In this document: positions 35,032-43,994 of the stretch, piece after piece
Layout of the letters: each line of letters begins with the position of its first letter
Position numbering within the stretch: the stretch's first letter is position 1
NCBI RefSeq assembly: GCF_042738955.1
Contig: NZ_JBHYHC010000033.1
Location: forward strand, 17,447 to 81,446
Source: Umezawaea sp042738955
Lineage (GTDB): Bacteria > Actinomycetota > Actinomycetes > Mycobacteriales > Pseudonocardiaceae
Direction: 5' to 3'
DNA: 64,000 nucleotides
Notes under the pieces: model-generated
What the model was told of the DNA's origin: nothing
Database searches by the model: none
The model's input: the letters and a program-made list of their open reading frames with translations, nothing else
Program-made: the position numbers and the translations under genes

Positions 35032-36324
35032 ATGGCCGCACACGCGAATCGGCATCTCGGCCGATTGCTCAGGGACTTCCGGGTCGACCGCCGTCTCACG
35101 CAGCGGCAATTGGCGAAAGAATCGGGCGTGAGCATTCGCACCATTCGCGATATCGAACGGGGGGACTCGCAACAGCCGCGCCGGGAAACCGTCCGGCTGA
35201 TGGCGACCGCGCTCGCGTTGAGCAGCGGGGAACTCACCGAACTGGAGGCCGCCTCGGGTCGCAGCGCCACCAGGGACGACCTCAAGCTCGCGTTCGAGTC
35301 CGCTCCGCTCGCGCCTCCGTCGCCCATCGACGCGCTCATCGGCAGGCACGCCGAGGTCGCCGCGCTGACCGCCTCGCTGCGGATGGGCAGCCAGCGCCTC
35401 GTGACGATCACCGGGATCGGCGGCGTCGGCAAGACCCGGCTCGTGCTGGAAGTGGCGGGCAGGCTGCACGAGGCGGACGGCGTCGCGGTCCTGTGGGCGT
35501 CGTCGGACTCGCTCTACCCGACGGAGCCGCGGGCGTCCGAACAGCTGTCGACCGTGCTCAGGTCTGGGATCGACGGCCTGCTCGGCTCGACCGAGGGCGG
35601 GGGCGCCGAGCTGGACGGCGTGATCGTCGGCCACCCCACGCTGCTCGTGCTCGACGGCCAGCGGGCGAACCGGCTGCGCGTGGACCGGATCATGACGCTG
35701 CTGCGCGACTGCGCGGGCATGCGGGTGGTCATCACCTCCTCCGGCCCGCTCGACCTGCACGGCGAACGCGTGTTCCCGCTCGCCCCGCTGGCCGTTCCCG
35801 AGCACGCGAGGGCGGCGGACCTGGCCGGTCTCGTGCGCGTGCCGTCCGTCGAACTGCTCACCCGCTACGTCCGCCAGGTGCGGCCGGGGTTCCGGCTGAC
35901 CGACGAGAACGCGCACGCGGTGGTCGAGCTGGCCCGGTGGGCCGACGGCATCCCGGCGGCACTGGAAGCGGTGGCGTCCTGGTTCACCGTCTACGAGCCC
36001 GCGGCGCTGTGCGAGCAGGTCGACGCCGACCCGTTCGCCTTCATCGAGGGCCTGCGCGAACGGCTCGACGAACGGCTCGGCGCGCTCGCGGGCGGTGAGC
36101 GGTTCCTGCTCGGCAGGCTCTCCGACCTGGAGCGCACCTGGACGGTCGCCGAGGCCGCCGCCGCGTCGGGACTGCCTTCCACGGCGTGCGCGCGCTCGGT
36201 GCGGAAGCTGCTGGCGCAGGGCGTGGTCCGCCCGGCGGGCAGCGCGGACCGGTCCCGGTTCCGCGTGCTCAACCTCGTCCGCTGCCTGCGGTCCGGCCGT
36301 CCGGTCGGCGTGGGCGCGGCGTGA
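35032..36324 (+). CDS. XRE-family regulator with NB-ARC-like NTPase domain
   Basis: The 430-residue protein starts with a Cro/C1-type HTH (LGRLLRDFRVDRRLTQRQLAKESGVSIRTIRDIERG) and continues into an NTPase domain with P-loop TGIGGVGKTRL and LLVLDGQ as Walker B. A winged-helix-like segment follows, without a TPR tail, so it is short for its class. Such XRE-NTPase proteins are regulators in actinobacterial metabolite clusters. ATG 35032 follows GGAG; it is divergent from the SARP gene across 247 bases that should contain both promoters. Confidence 0.85.
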   Translation: MAAHANRHLGRLLRDFRVDRRLTQRQLAKESGVSIRTIRDIERGDSQQPRRETVRLMATALALSSGELTELEAASGRSATRDDLKLAFESAPLAPPSPIDALIGRHAEVAALTASLRMGSQRLVTITGIGGVGKTRLVLEVAGRLHEADGVAVLWASSDSLYPTEPRASEQLSTVLRSGIDGLLGSTEGGGAELDGVIVGHPTLLVLDGQRANRLRVDRIMTLLRDCAGMRVVITSSGPLDLHGERVFPLAPLAVPEHARAADLAGLVRVPSVELLTRYVRQVRPGFRLTDENAHAVVELARWADGIPAALEAVASWFTVYEPAALCEQVDADPFAFIEGLRERLDERLGALAGGERFLLGRLSDLERTWTVAEAAAASGLPSTACARSVRKLLAQGVVRPAGSADRSRFRVLNLVRCLRSGRPVGVGAA

Positions 36325-36340
36325 CGAACAGGAGCGGTCG

Positions 36341-37654
36341 ATGACACCACGCGTCACGGTGATCGGTGCGGGCGCGGCGGGCACGACCACCGCGGCGCGC
36401 CTGCTGGACCTCGGCGCGCGGGTCGACCTGGTCGACCCCGCCGAGCGGCCGGGCAGGGGAGTGGCCTACCGCACGGACGACCCCCGACACCTGCTCAACG
36501 TCGTCGCGGGCAAGATGAGCGCGCTGGACGACGACCCAGAGGATTTCGCGCGCTGGGCGGGCGTCGGACGCACGGACTTCGTGCCACGCCACGTCTTCGG
36601 CGCGTACCTCGCCGACCACCTCGACCGCGCGGCGAGTCGCCACCCCGGTCTGCGGGTCGTGCGCGACCGGGCCGTGGGGCTGGCCGTCGACGGCGGTGTG
36701 CGGACCGCGACGGCGTCCGGCGAGGTGCTGGCCGCGGACGCCGCGGTGCTCGCGCTCGGACCGGTCGACCGGACGTGCTCCGGGTGGCTGCCCGAGGACG
36801 TGCCGGCCGCCCCCGCGTTCGTGCCGGACCCGTGGGCCGAGGGCGCGCTGGCCGGAATCGACGACGACGCCGACGTCGTGCTGGTCGGCACCGGGCTGAC
36901 GGCCGCCGACCTCGCGCTCAGCCTGAACCGCCCCGGTCGCGTGGTGCACGCGGTGTCGCGCACCGGTCTGCTGCCGCGCAGGCACGCCGCACGGCAGGCG
37001 CGGCCGATGCCGCCACCGGAGGTGACCGGGTGCGCCGGGCTGGACGACGTTCGGCGCGTGGTGTCCGGGCACGTGCGCGAGTCGGTGCGGCTGCACGGCG
37101 ACTGGCGCCCCGCGCTGGACAGCCTCCGCCCGGTCACCGCGCAGCTGTGGGCCGGGTTGCCGTTGCCGGACCGGTCGCGGTTCCTCGCCGAGGACCTGCG
37201 GTCGTGGGAGGTGCACCGGCACCGGATGCCCGGCGTCACCGCCGGCGCGCTCGTGCGGATGCGCCGGGAGGGCACGCTGCGATGCCACGGCGCGGGGATC
37301 ACCGACGTGCGGCTGTCGGGCGACCGGGTCGTGCTGCGGCTCGGCGACGGCGACGTGCTGACCGCGGGAGCCGTGGTCAACTGCTCGGGCGCGCGGGACG
37401 ACGTGCGGCGCAGCACCGATCCGCTGATCACCGACCTGCTCGCGAGCGGGGCCGCCACGCCCGGTCCGCTCGGCCTCGGGTTCGACACGGGCCCCGACGG
37501 CAGGCTGCGCGGCGGAAGTCCACTGTGGACGCTCGGCGCGCTGCGGCGGGGGAACCTCTGGGAGACGACGGCCTTCCCGGAGATCCGCGGCCAGGCGAGC
37601 ACCGTGGCGAAGTCCGTTCTCACCTCACTGGAGGAGCTCACGTGCCAGCGCTAG
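36341..37654 (+). CDS. FAD/NAD(P)-binding protein (NAD_binding_9 type)
   Basis: The 437-residue flavoprotein opens with a dinucleotide-binding VIGAGAAGTTTAARLL and continues with GVAYRTDDPRHLLNVVAGKMSAL, typical of the FAD-NAD(P)-binding family PF13454. A second nucleotide-binding turn, LVGTGLTAADLA, lies near 180-192. Family members are uncharacterised reductases or monooxygenase-like proteins. It follows the XRE gene by 16 bases and ends overlapping the convergent ROK gene. Confidence 0.85.
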   Translation: MTPRVTVIGAGAAGTTTAARLLDLGARVDLVDPAERPGRGVAYRTDDPRHLLNVVAGKMSALDDDPEDFARWAGVGRTDFVPRHVFGAYLADHLDRAASRHPGLRVVRDRAVGLAVDGGVRTATASGEVLAADAAVLALGPVDRTCSGWLPEDVPAAPAFVPDPWAEGALAGIDDDADVVLVGTGLTAADLALSLNRPGRVVHAVSRTGLLPRRHAARQARPMPPPEVTGCAGLDDVRRVVSGHVRESVRLHGDWRPALDSLRPVTAQLWAGLPLPDRSRFLAEDLRSWEVHRHRMPGVTAGALVRMRREGTLRCHGAGITDVRLSGDRVVLRLGDGDVLTAGAVVNCSGARDDVRRSTDPLITDLLASGAATPGPLGLGFDTGPDGRLRGGSPLWTLGALRRGNLWETTAFPEIRGQASTVAKSVLTSLEELTCQR

Positions 37655-38853
37655 CCGAGCACGCCAAGGGGATCGTCGAGCACCGGCTGCCAGGCGAGTT
37701 CCGCCGCGCCGACGAGACTGCCGTGCGCCAGGGTCGACCCCACCAGCGGCACGCCGCGGCCGCGCCCCCACAGGCTCCGGTCGGCGACGAGCGCGGCCAC
37801 CCGGTCCGGGTCGAGGTCGAGCAGGTGGCGGTGCAGGCCGCCGAGCACGACGCGGTCGGGGTTGAGCACGTTCACCAACCCCCCGATCCCCGTGGCCAGT
37901 CGCTCGACGACGGTGTCCGCCGCGGCGCGCACCAGCGGGTCCGTCGCGTGCTCGGCGCGCAGCAGGTCGATCGCCTGGCGCAGCAGCGGGACGTCCGGGA
38001 CCGGCACGCGTCCGGCCGCCTCCAGGAGCGCGGGCGGGTCGGCCTCGACGTCGAGGCAGCCCCGGTTGCCGCAGTGGCACGGCCTGCCCTCCGGGTTGAC
38101 GGTCAGGTGGCCGACCTCCATCGACAGGCCCGAACTCCCGGTGTACAGCCTGCCGCCGACCACGAACGCGCCGCCGACGCCGCGGTGCCCGGTGGCGATG
38201 ACCAGCAGGTGGGTCGCGCCTCGACCGGCGCCGTGCCGGTGCTCGGCGAGCGCGCCGAGGTTGACGTCGTTGCCGACGAAGCAGGGCGCGTCGATCCCGG
38301 CGCGCGCGACCTGCTCGGCGAAGGCGGCCCGGACCGGCGCGCCCACCGGCCACGCGACGTGCAGCGGGTTGAGCGCCGTGCCGTCCGGTTCCGCGACGGC
38401 CGACGGCACCGCGAGCCCCGCGCCGACGCAGTGGCGGCCGCTCGCCCGCAGCAGGGCGTTCCCGGCGTCGACGGCCGCCCCGAGCACGTCCGCCGGGTCC
38501 GCGGGCACGTCCCGGCGACCCGCCGTCGTCGCGACGACCTCCCCGCCGAGGCCCACGATCGCCGCCCGGAACCCGTCGACGTGCACCTGCGCGGCGAGGA
38601 CCACCGGTCCGTCCGGGTCGATCGCCAGCCGGTGCGACGGCCTGCCCTGGCTCGCGGCGGGACCACCCGATCGGGTGTCGACGCTGATCAGCCCGAGCGC
38701 GGCCAGCTCGGCCGTGACCGCGCCCGTCGTGCCGCGGGTGACGCCGAGTTCCGCGGTCAGGCGGGATCGCGTGCGCGCCTGACCGAGGTGCACCGCGGTC
38801 AACGCCCGCCCGAGGACGGCGTGCCCACGCGTCAACTTCTGCCGACTCTCCAC
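37651..38853 (-). CDS. ROK family transcriptional regulator
   Basis: The 400-residue ROK repressor/kinase-fold protein has an N-terminal winged helix (RSRLTAELGVTRGTTGAVTAELAALGLI), the sugar-kinase ATPase fold (VGNDVNLGALAEH) and the zinc motif CHCGNRGCLDVEA, in which Asp follows where Glu is usual. It probably senses a sugar and represses its divergent neighbour, the MFS gene 20 bases away. GTG at 38853 is the first codon after AGGGG; the frame extends upstream but into the promoter. Confidence 0.88.
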   Translation of the reverse strand: MESRQKLTRGHAVLGRALTAVHLGQARTRSRLTAELGVTRGTTGAVTAELAALGLISVDTRSGGPAASQGRPSHRLAIDPDGPVVLAAQVHVDGFRAAIVGLGGEVVATTAGRRDVPADPADVLGAAVDAGNALLRASGRHCVGAGLAVPSAVAEPDGTALNPLHVAWPVGAPVRAAFAEQVARAGIDAPCFVGNDVNLGALAEHRHGAGRGATHLLVIATGHRGVGGAFVVGGRLYTGSSGLSMEVGHLTVNPEGRPCHCGNRGCLDVEADPPALLEAAGRVPVPDVPLLRQAIDLLRAEHATDPLVRAAADTVVERLATGIGGLVNVLNPDRVVLGGLHRHLLDLDPDRVAALVADRSLWGRGRGVPLVGSTLAHGSLVGAAELAWQPVLDDPLGVLG

Positions 38854-38861
38854 CGCACCCC

Positions 38862-38867
38862 TACACT
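38862..38867 (+). promoter_or_regulatory. Leaderless -10 element for the MFS gene
   Basis: TACACT ends six bases before GTG 38874. It lies in the 20-bp gap to the ROK gene, so a ROK operator here would cover both starts. Confidence 0.55.
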
Positions 38868-38873
38868 GAGTTT

Positions 38874-40061
38874 GTGCCTCCGATGAACAAATTATCCACC
38901 ACGGAGAATCCGACCGCACCGGCGGTGCTGGTCCGGCTGCGGATCGCGATCACGCTGTTCTTCGCGCTCGGCGGGTTCCTGTTCGCGGGCTGGGCGGTGC
39001 GCATCCCCGCGATCAAGGAGCAGACCGACGCCTCGCCGGGCGCGCTCGGCCTCGCGCTGTTCGCGATGACGGGGTCCGCGGTCGCCACGATGAGCTTCGC
39101 GGGCGGCCTGTGCAGACGCTTCGGCAGCAAGCAGGTCACCATCGCGACCGCCGCGCTGCTCTCGGTCAGCGTCGTGCTGCCGACGTTCACCCACTCGGCG
39201 CCCACGCTAGGCCTGTCGCTGCTGCTGTTCGGCGTCGCGTACGGCGGCATCGACGTGGCGGTCAACAGCGTGGCCGTCGACCTGGTCGCCGCGATGAACC
39301 GCCCGGTCATGCCGAGCCTGCACGCGGCGAACAGCCTCGGCAGCCTCGCCGGAGCGGGCCTCGGCGGCCTGCTGGCGTCCTTCCTGTCGCCCACGGCGCA
39401 CATGCTGCTGCTCGCCCCGATCGGGCTGGTGGTCACGGTGGTCGCGGGCCGGATGCTGCTCGCGCACCCGTTGCCCGGATCGCACGGGACTGACGACGAC
39501 TCCCCGGTGCGGCGGTTGCTGCCCCGGTTCAGCGTGGGCGTGCTGCTGTTCGGCCTGATCGGCCTGTGCGCCGCCTACAGCCAGGGCGCGCTGGACAGCT
39601 GGGTGCCGCTGCACATCAGCGAGGACCTGGGCGGCAGCCAGGGCGTCGCCGCGGCGGGCTACGCGGTCGTGCAGGGCACGATGACCGTCGGCAGGGTGTT
39701 CGGCGTGCGGTTGCTGGAACGCCTGGGACAGACCAGGGTCGTCGTCTTCGGCGGGGCGCTCGCCTGCGCGGGCACGCTCGTCGCGGCACTGGCGCCGCAC
39801 CTGCCGCTGGTGTTCGCGGGCCTGGCCGCCACCGGCATCGGCCTGGCCAACATCTTCCCGGTCGCCATCGCGCGGGCGGGTGCGCTGGGCGGTCCGAACG
39901 GCGTCGCGGTGGCGTCGACCCTGGGCTACGGCGGCATCCTGCTGGCACCGCCGACCATCGGCTTGCTGGCGAACGAGGTCGGCCTGCCGCTGGCGCTCAG
40001 CCTGATCTCCTTCATGGTCGCGGCGGCCGCCACGATCGGTTTCGTGGTGCGCCGCCGCTGA
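38874..40061 (+). CDS. MFS transporter
   Basis: The 395-residue major facilitator protein has about 12 transmembrane helices, the motif-A-like GGLCRRFGSKQ loop after helix 2 and no large soluble domain. It resembles the YbjJ/FucP-like sugar or drug exporters. With a ROK regulator divergent to it, a sugar or glycoside is the likely substrate. GTG 38874 fits a leaderless start; ATG 38883 is an alternative. Confidence 0.87.
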   Translation: MPPMNKLSTTENPTAPAVLVRLRIAITLFFALGGFLFAGWAVRIPAIKEQTDASPGALGLALFAMTGSAVATMSFAGGLCRRFGSKQVTIATAALLSVSVVLPTFTHSAPTLGLSLLLFGVAYGGIDVAVNSVAVDLVAAMNRPVMPSLHAANSLGSLAGAGLGGLLASFLSPTAHMLLLAPIGLVVTVVAGRMLLAHPLPGSHGTDDDSPVRRLLPRFSVGVLLFGLIGLCAAYSQGALDSWVPLHISEDLGGSQGVAAAGYAVVQGTMTVGRVFGVRLLERLGQTRVVVFGGALACAGTLVAALAPHLPLVFAGLAATGIGLANIFPVAIARAGALGGPNGVAVASTLGYGGILLAPPTIGLLANEVGLPLALSLISFMVAAAATIGFVVRRR

Positions 40062-40077
40062 CCCGGCTGTCAGGCGC

Positions 40078-40821
40078 TCACGCGCCCGCCTCCCGCACGG
40101 CGGCGAGGATCGGCTCGCTGTGCTCGGGCGCGCAGATCAGCAGATCGGGCAGGTAGGGGTGGGCCTGGTTGTACTCCAGCGGCGTCCCGTCGACCCGCGA
40201 GGCGTGCAGCCCGGCCGCGAGGGCCACGCCCGCGGGCGCGGCCGAGTCCCACTCCCACTGGCCACCGCCGTGCAGGTACGCGTCGGCCTCACCACGCACG
40301 ACGGCCACCGTCTTCGCACCCGCGGACCCCATCGGCACGATCTCCGCGCCGAGCGAGGAGGCGACGGCGTCGGCGAACACGGGCGGCCTGCTCCCGCTCA
40401 CCAGGATCCGCAACCGCTCACCCGCACGCCGTGACGCGACCACGTCCCCGTTGGCGCACACCAGGTTCAGCGCGGGCTGGGCCACGGCGGCAGCCGTGAT
40501 CCCCCGCCCCCGCTCCCACAACGCCACGTGCACGGCCCAGTCGGTGCGACCGGGCATCCCGTACTCGTGCGAGCCGTCCAGGGGATCGACGATCCACACC
40601 CGGTCCTCGTCCAACCGCCGCGGATCATCGGCGCTCTCCTCCGACAACACGGCGTCCTCGGGCCGCGCGTCGGCCAACGCCCGCACCAGGAACCGGTGCG
40701 ACAACAGGTCTCCCGCCCGCCCCAGCTCCGCACCGCTCAACGCCCCGCGCCGCAACTCCTCCAACAACCGCCCGGACTCCCCGGCCAACACCACGGAAAG
40801 CCCCTCGTCGCCTAAGCTCAT
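40078..40821 (-). CDS. cysQ: 3'(2'),5'-bisphosphate nucleotidase
   Basis: This 247-residue inositol-monophosphatase-fold enzyme has the metal-binding series EES (VLSEESADD), DPLDGSHEY and the late WEWDSAAP motif. CysQ hydrolyses 3'-phosphoadenosine 5'-phosphate (PAP), the by-product of PAPS-dependent sulfation. Its presence 8 kb from cysC/D/N fits a sulfation pathway, although CysQ is also housekeeping. The ATG at 40821 is at the family's usual start. Confidence 0.88.
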   Translation of the reverse strand: MSLGDEGLSVVLAGESGRLLEELRRGALSGAELGRAGDLLSHRFLVRALADARPEDAVLSEESADDPRRLDEDRVWIVDPLDGSHEYGMPGRTDWAVHVALWERGRGITAAAVAQPALNLVCANGDVVASRRAGERLRILVSGSRPPVFADAVASSLGAEIVPMGSAGAKTVAVVRGEADAYLHGGGQWEWDSAAPAGVALAAGLHASRVDGTPLEYNQAHPYLPDLLICAPEHSEPILAAVREAGA

Positions 40822-41246
40822 ACCAGAGTTTTCCCCTTGCGCCACAACACCAAACCGCGTCGGACGGTCGGTCCGTCGTAGGAGCGTCCGACACTGTCCG
40901 CCAGCTTCTGCTGAGTGTTGTTCACCCGCACCGGACGGCAGCAAGCACGACTGGTGCGAAGCGGAAACCTGCCCGCGGGTGAGCGGCGTGAGTGCGATCT
41001 TCTGCCGTGGCGAAGTCTGTGGTGCCGGACGTTCCGGTGCGCCGCAGCCAGTGCCGATGTGGCGGTCGATATCGGGTGGTTGCGTCCGTCTGCGTCCTCG
41101 GTGCTGAGAGGAGCGTTCCAGCACGGCTCCGGCCACCGGCGCGAGAACGATCACGTGCTTGGCGACCCTAGGCGAGCAGTGAATCTGCATGGCAGTCCCC
41201 GGCCGATCTTGTCGGACTGACAATTGGCTTAGTAGCAGCGACTCCA

Positions 41247-41288
41247 TGACATCAACCCCTTGATGTCAACGAGACAATAACCTAGCCT
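41247..41288 (+). promoter_or_regulatory. Promoter and operator of the NUDIX gene
   Basis: A -35 TTGATG (41260-41265), a 17-bp spacer and a -10 TAGCCT (41283-41288) lie six bases before ATG 41295, so the transcript is leaderless. The -35 box is inside a perfect 9-bp inverted repeat, TGACATCAA-cccc-TTGATGTCA (41247-41268), well placed for a repressor. Confidence 0.65.
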
Positions 41289-41294
41289 GTCGGC

Positions 41295-41888
41295 ATGACT
41301 CAAGGCAGTTGCGAGCGTTCTGCGAGCAGTGGGTTCACGGCGGACGTAGTGCTGTTCACCAGGCACGACAGCGTGCTGTCAGTGCTCGTGGTGGAGCGGG
41401 CGAAGGAGCCCTACTTGGCGGCTTTGGCCTTACCTGGGGGTTTTGTGGAAGAAGGGGAGCGCACGTGCGAAGCGGCGGCACGGGAACTTGCCGAGGAGAC
41501 CGGAGTGGTGGTCGACCGACGACGGTTGAGCCGGTTGGGTTGCTACGGGCGGCCAGGGCGTGATCCCAGAGGACGCGTGGTCAGCGTCGCATTCCACGGC
41601 TATGTGACAGGGGCGCCGCCGCCACTCGGAGGTAGCGACGCGCGGGCGGCCTGGTGGGTGCCGGTGGGTGACATGTTCGCTGCCGGTTTGGAGGTGGCGT
41701 TCGACCACCGGGAGATCATCCGCGACGCCGTGGTCAGGAGGTTCGGGTGGTTTCCTCCGGATGTTGAGATCGAGGCATCACCCGGCGCGGTGCGAGAGCT
41801 GGCCATCGGTGGTGGAGCGCGGCCGGGCGTTCGCCGTGACGTGCCCTCCGTTTGCCGGTCGGTGCCAGGAAGTCCTCGACGCCGATGA
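41295..41888 (+). CDS. NUDIX hydrolase
   Basis: The 197-residue protein carries a complete Nudix box at about 48-72 (GGFVEEGERTCEAAARELAEETGV), the Mg2+-binding diphosphate-hydrolase motif. The rest fits ADP-ribose/NADH pyrophosphatase-like NUDIX proteins (ALPGG before the box). The last 35 residues are Arg/Pro-rich and may not be conserved. The regulated leaderless promoter is its own. The substrate cannot be named. Confidence 0.87.
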   Translation: MTQGSCERSASSGFTADVVLFTRHDSVLSVLVVERAKEPYLAALALPGGFVEEGERTCEAAARELAEETGVVVDRRRLSRLGCYGRPGRDPRGRVVSVAFHGYVTGAPPPLGGSDARAAWWVPVGDMFAAGLEVAFDHREIIRDAVVRRFGWFPPDVEIEASPGAVRELAIGGGARPGVRRDVPSVCRSVPGSPRRR

Positions 41889-42658
41889 CCTCGCGATGGG
41901 AATTCCACGGTCGAGCTCTTGGCCGCGCACCACCTCGTACACCCGACGAAGATCTACAACGGCGACCTGCTGGACCCGGAAGGCGGCGGCGAGAGCGGCG
42001 TACTCCGGCGGGTGGCAGCTGGCCGTGTCCGAAGGCAACGCGGGTGCTGTGGCAACTGTGCGGCTGTTCGGGCGCCAACCCTCGCAATCGATCCCGACAG
42101 GTCGGCCGTGAACATCAGGTAGCTGACGGTGATGAACCGTTGTCGTGAGCAGCGGTCAGGTCCGAGTGGGTCTGGAGCTGTCCCAAGTGCAGTCGATTTG
42201 CTCTCGGATCTATCTCCCCGCAGAGTTCGCGTGCTGAGCAGAGTCGTGGCTCTCCAGCGTGGAATAGGAACCCCTGGCAGGGTCAACGTGACATGAGAGG
42301 GTGCGGCCCGCGCTCGACGAGCATGATTTCAAGCGCATTGGCGCGCTGCCGGCGTCGCCAAGACGACCGCTCCAGCGACCTCGGGCCTCGCCTGCATCCG
42401 GTCGACCAGGATCGTTGCTTTCCGTGACTGCGAGGCTGATCGCTGGACGATCATATTTGTCAGATTGACGAGAATTGCCCCACTGCGTTAGCATCTACCG
42501 CGTTCGTGCTGCGGTAGCGCGTTCTCCTTCGGTTTCGAACTACCTGCGATGAGTCATTCCGCAGGGAGCAAGACCAGGCTGTGTCGCAGGTTCGCCGCCC
42601 GCACCACTTCGTCACGAGGAAAGCGGAACCGCGACTGCGGACCGCGCTGGAGCAACCG
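41889..42658. other. Stretch without an intact gene
   Basis: No frame is convincing. Fragments between 41900 and 42110 have some coding-like character in one frame but no start, family or consistent bias, suggesting gene debris. The part from 42400 on is more AT-rich and likely holds the promoter of the following gene. Confidence 0.45.
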
Positions 42659-43549
42659 ATGATCGTGATCATGACCGCGCTCGCGGTCGAACAACAAGCG
42701 GTTCTCGACCACCTGATCAACGTTGAAGAGCACTCGCACGCCATGGGCACCGTCTTCGACGTCGGCAGACTCGCATCGCGCCCGAGTCGGCGTGTTGCGC
42801 TTGGCGTGACGGGCCCCGGCACCACCACCGCGGCGGCGTTGACCGAACGTGCCCGAACGGAATTCTCCCCTTCCGCCATGATGTTCGTCGGAGTGGCAGG
42901 CGGACTGCGCAAGTGGCTGAAGATCGGCGACGTCGTCGTCGCCACCAAGGTCTACTCCCACCACGGGGCGCGCAGCGAGGACAACGCCGACTTGGCGCGT
43001 CCGCGCGCCTGGGAGGTTTCGCACGCGCTGGAACAGAGGGCGAGGAGGTTGGACCGCGGCGATTCCTGGTACTCCCACCTGTCGGACGATGCCGGGCGCC
43101 TACGCCCGAGAGTGCACTTCGACCCCATTGTGGCTGGGGACGTCCTGTTGAACTCCAGGACCTCCCCGCTCGCGTTGACGCTTTCAACCGTCTACAACGA
43201 TGCGGTTGCCATCGAGATGGAGAGTTCTGGCTTCGCGCACGCCGCACACCTCGGTGGAAACGTTCCGGTGGTCACGATCCGAGCCGTCAGCGATCATGCG
43301 AACGGTGACAAGGCGAAGCAGGACGGTGAGGGCACCCAGATCGTCGCTGCCCGCACTGCTGCCGCGTTCGCCGTCGCTCTTGCCGCGGCCATCGTCGACC
43401 AGGACGACGACGGCCAGGACGATGTCGAAGACCCGCGGCATGCCCAAGCCTCAACGATGATCCGCAACTCCAACAACGCGCGGGGCAAGGCCAGGGTCGG
43501 GCAGCAGATCGGGATCAACCTCGGCGATCTCGGGGCACGGTGGAAGTGA
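42659..43549 (+). CDS. MTA/SAH-nucleosidase-like phosphorylase with C-terminal signalling motif
   Basis: This 296-residue protein has the PNP_UDP phosphorylase fold: MIVIMTALAVEQQAVLDHL, GVTGPGTTTAA, MMFVGVAGGLRKWLKIGDVVVATKVY, VAIEMESSGFAHAAH and the RAVSDHANGDK active-site Asp. Residues about 270-292 are a separate peptide ending RVGQQIGINLGD, like the amyloid-type signalling motifs that couple effectors to sensors in bacteria. It would cleave a nucleoside, or NAD-like substrate, when triggered. ATG 42659 is chosen for GGAG six bases upstream and family start; the frame is open to 42581. Confidence 0.82.
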   Translation: MIVIMTALAVEQQAVLDHLINVEEHSHAMGTVFDVGRLASRPSRRVALGVTGPGTTTAAALTERARTEFSPSAMMFVGVAGGLRKWLKIGDVVVATKVYSHHGARSEDNADLARPRAWEVSHALEQRARRLDRGDSWYSHLSDDAGRLRPRVHFDPIVAGDVLLNSRTSPLALTLSTVYNDAVAIEMESSGFAHAAHLGGNVPVVTIRAVSDHANGDKAKQDGEGTQIVAARTAAAFAVALAAAIVDQDDDGQDDVEDPRHAQASTMIRNSNNARGKARVGQQIGINLGDLGARWK

Positions 43550-43994
43550 GGCTGCCGTGATCAGCAGCCCGGACGCTAGCCGCTGAGAACCGTGAGCGCT
43601 GAACGTGGACAACTGAGCGTCTCTTTCGGGTGGGCGCGCTAGGGTCCTTGAAAGGCAAAGTGTTCTCGTCCTGTCCTCTTGGGCGCTGTCCAAGAGGACA
43701 GGACGAGCAGCAAGGCACCTGAGTACGATCCTTCGGCGCGGTGAAGAAGCGGTCGAGGAAGCCGTGCACGTCCCGTCGTCGTGTTTGTTGCCTTCTGAGG
43801 CGAAGCTCGCGAGATCGCAACCGAGATGTGGCGGTCACCTTCGGGACCTGTCCGTGCGCAGCGCTTCCTGTGACAGTCGCAGCGACTCACGGTCACGATT
43901 CCACGGTGAAGCGAATGGTAGTCACTGGTTCGAGTTCGCCGCGAATGTGGCAAGGAGATATTTCTTTGTTGAGGTCAATGCAGGTGGAGAAGCG
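43550..43994. other. Intergenic stretch without a gene
   Basis: About 445 bases between the nucleosidase gene and the membrane-protein gene. The frame of the downstream gene is open back to 43764 but the added part lacks a ribosome site. An inverted repeat GTCCTGTCCTCTTGG...CCAAGAGGACAGGAC around 43669-43706 is a probable terminator for the nucleosidase. Confidence 0.5.
43669..43706 (+). terminator. Hairpin between nucleosidase and membrane-protein genes
   Basis: GTCCTGTCCTCTTGG (43669-43683) pairs perfectly with CCAAGAGGACAGGAC (43692-43706) around an eight-base loop. It lies about 120 bases after the nucleosidase stop. Confidence 0.65.
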
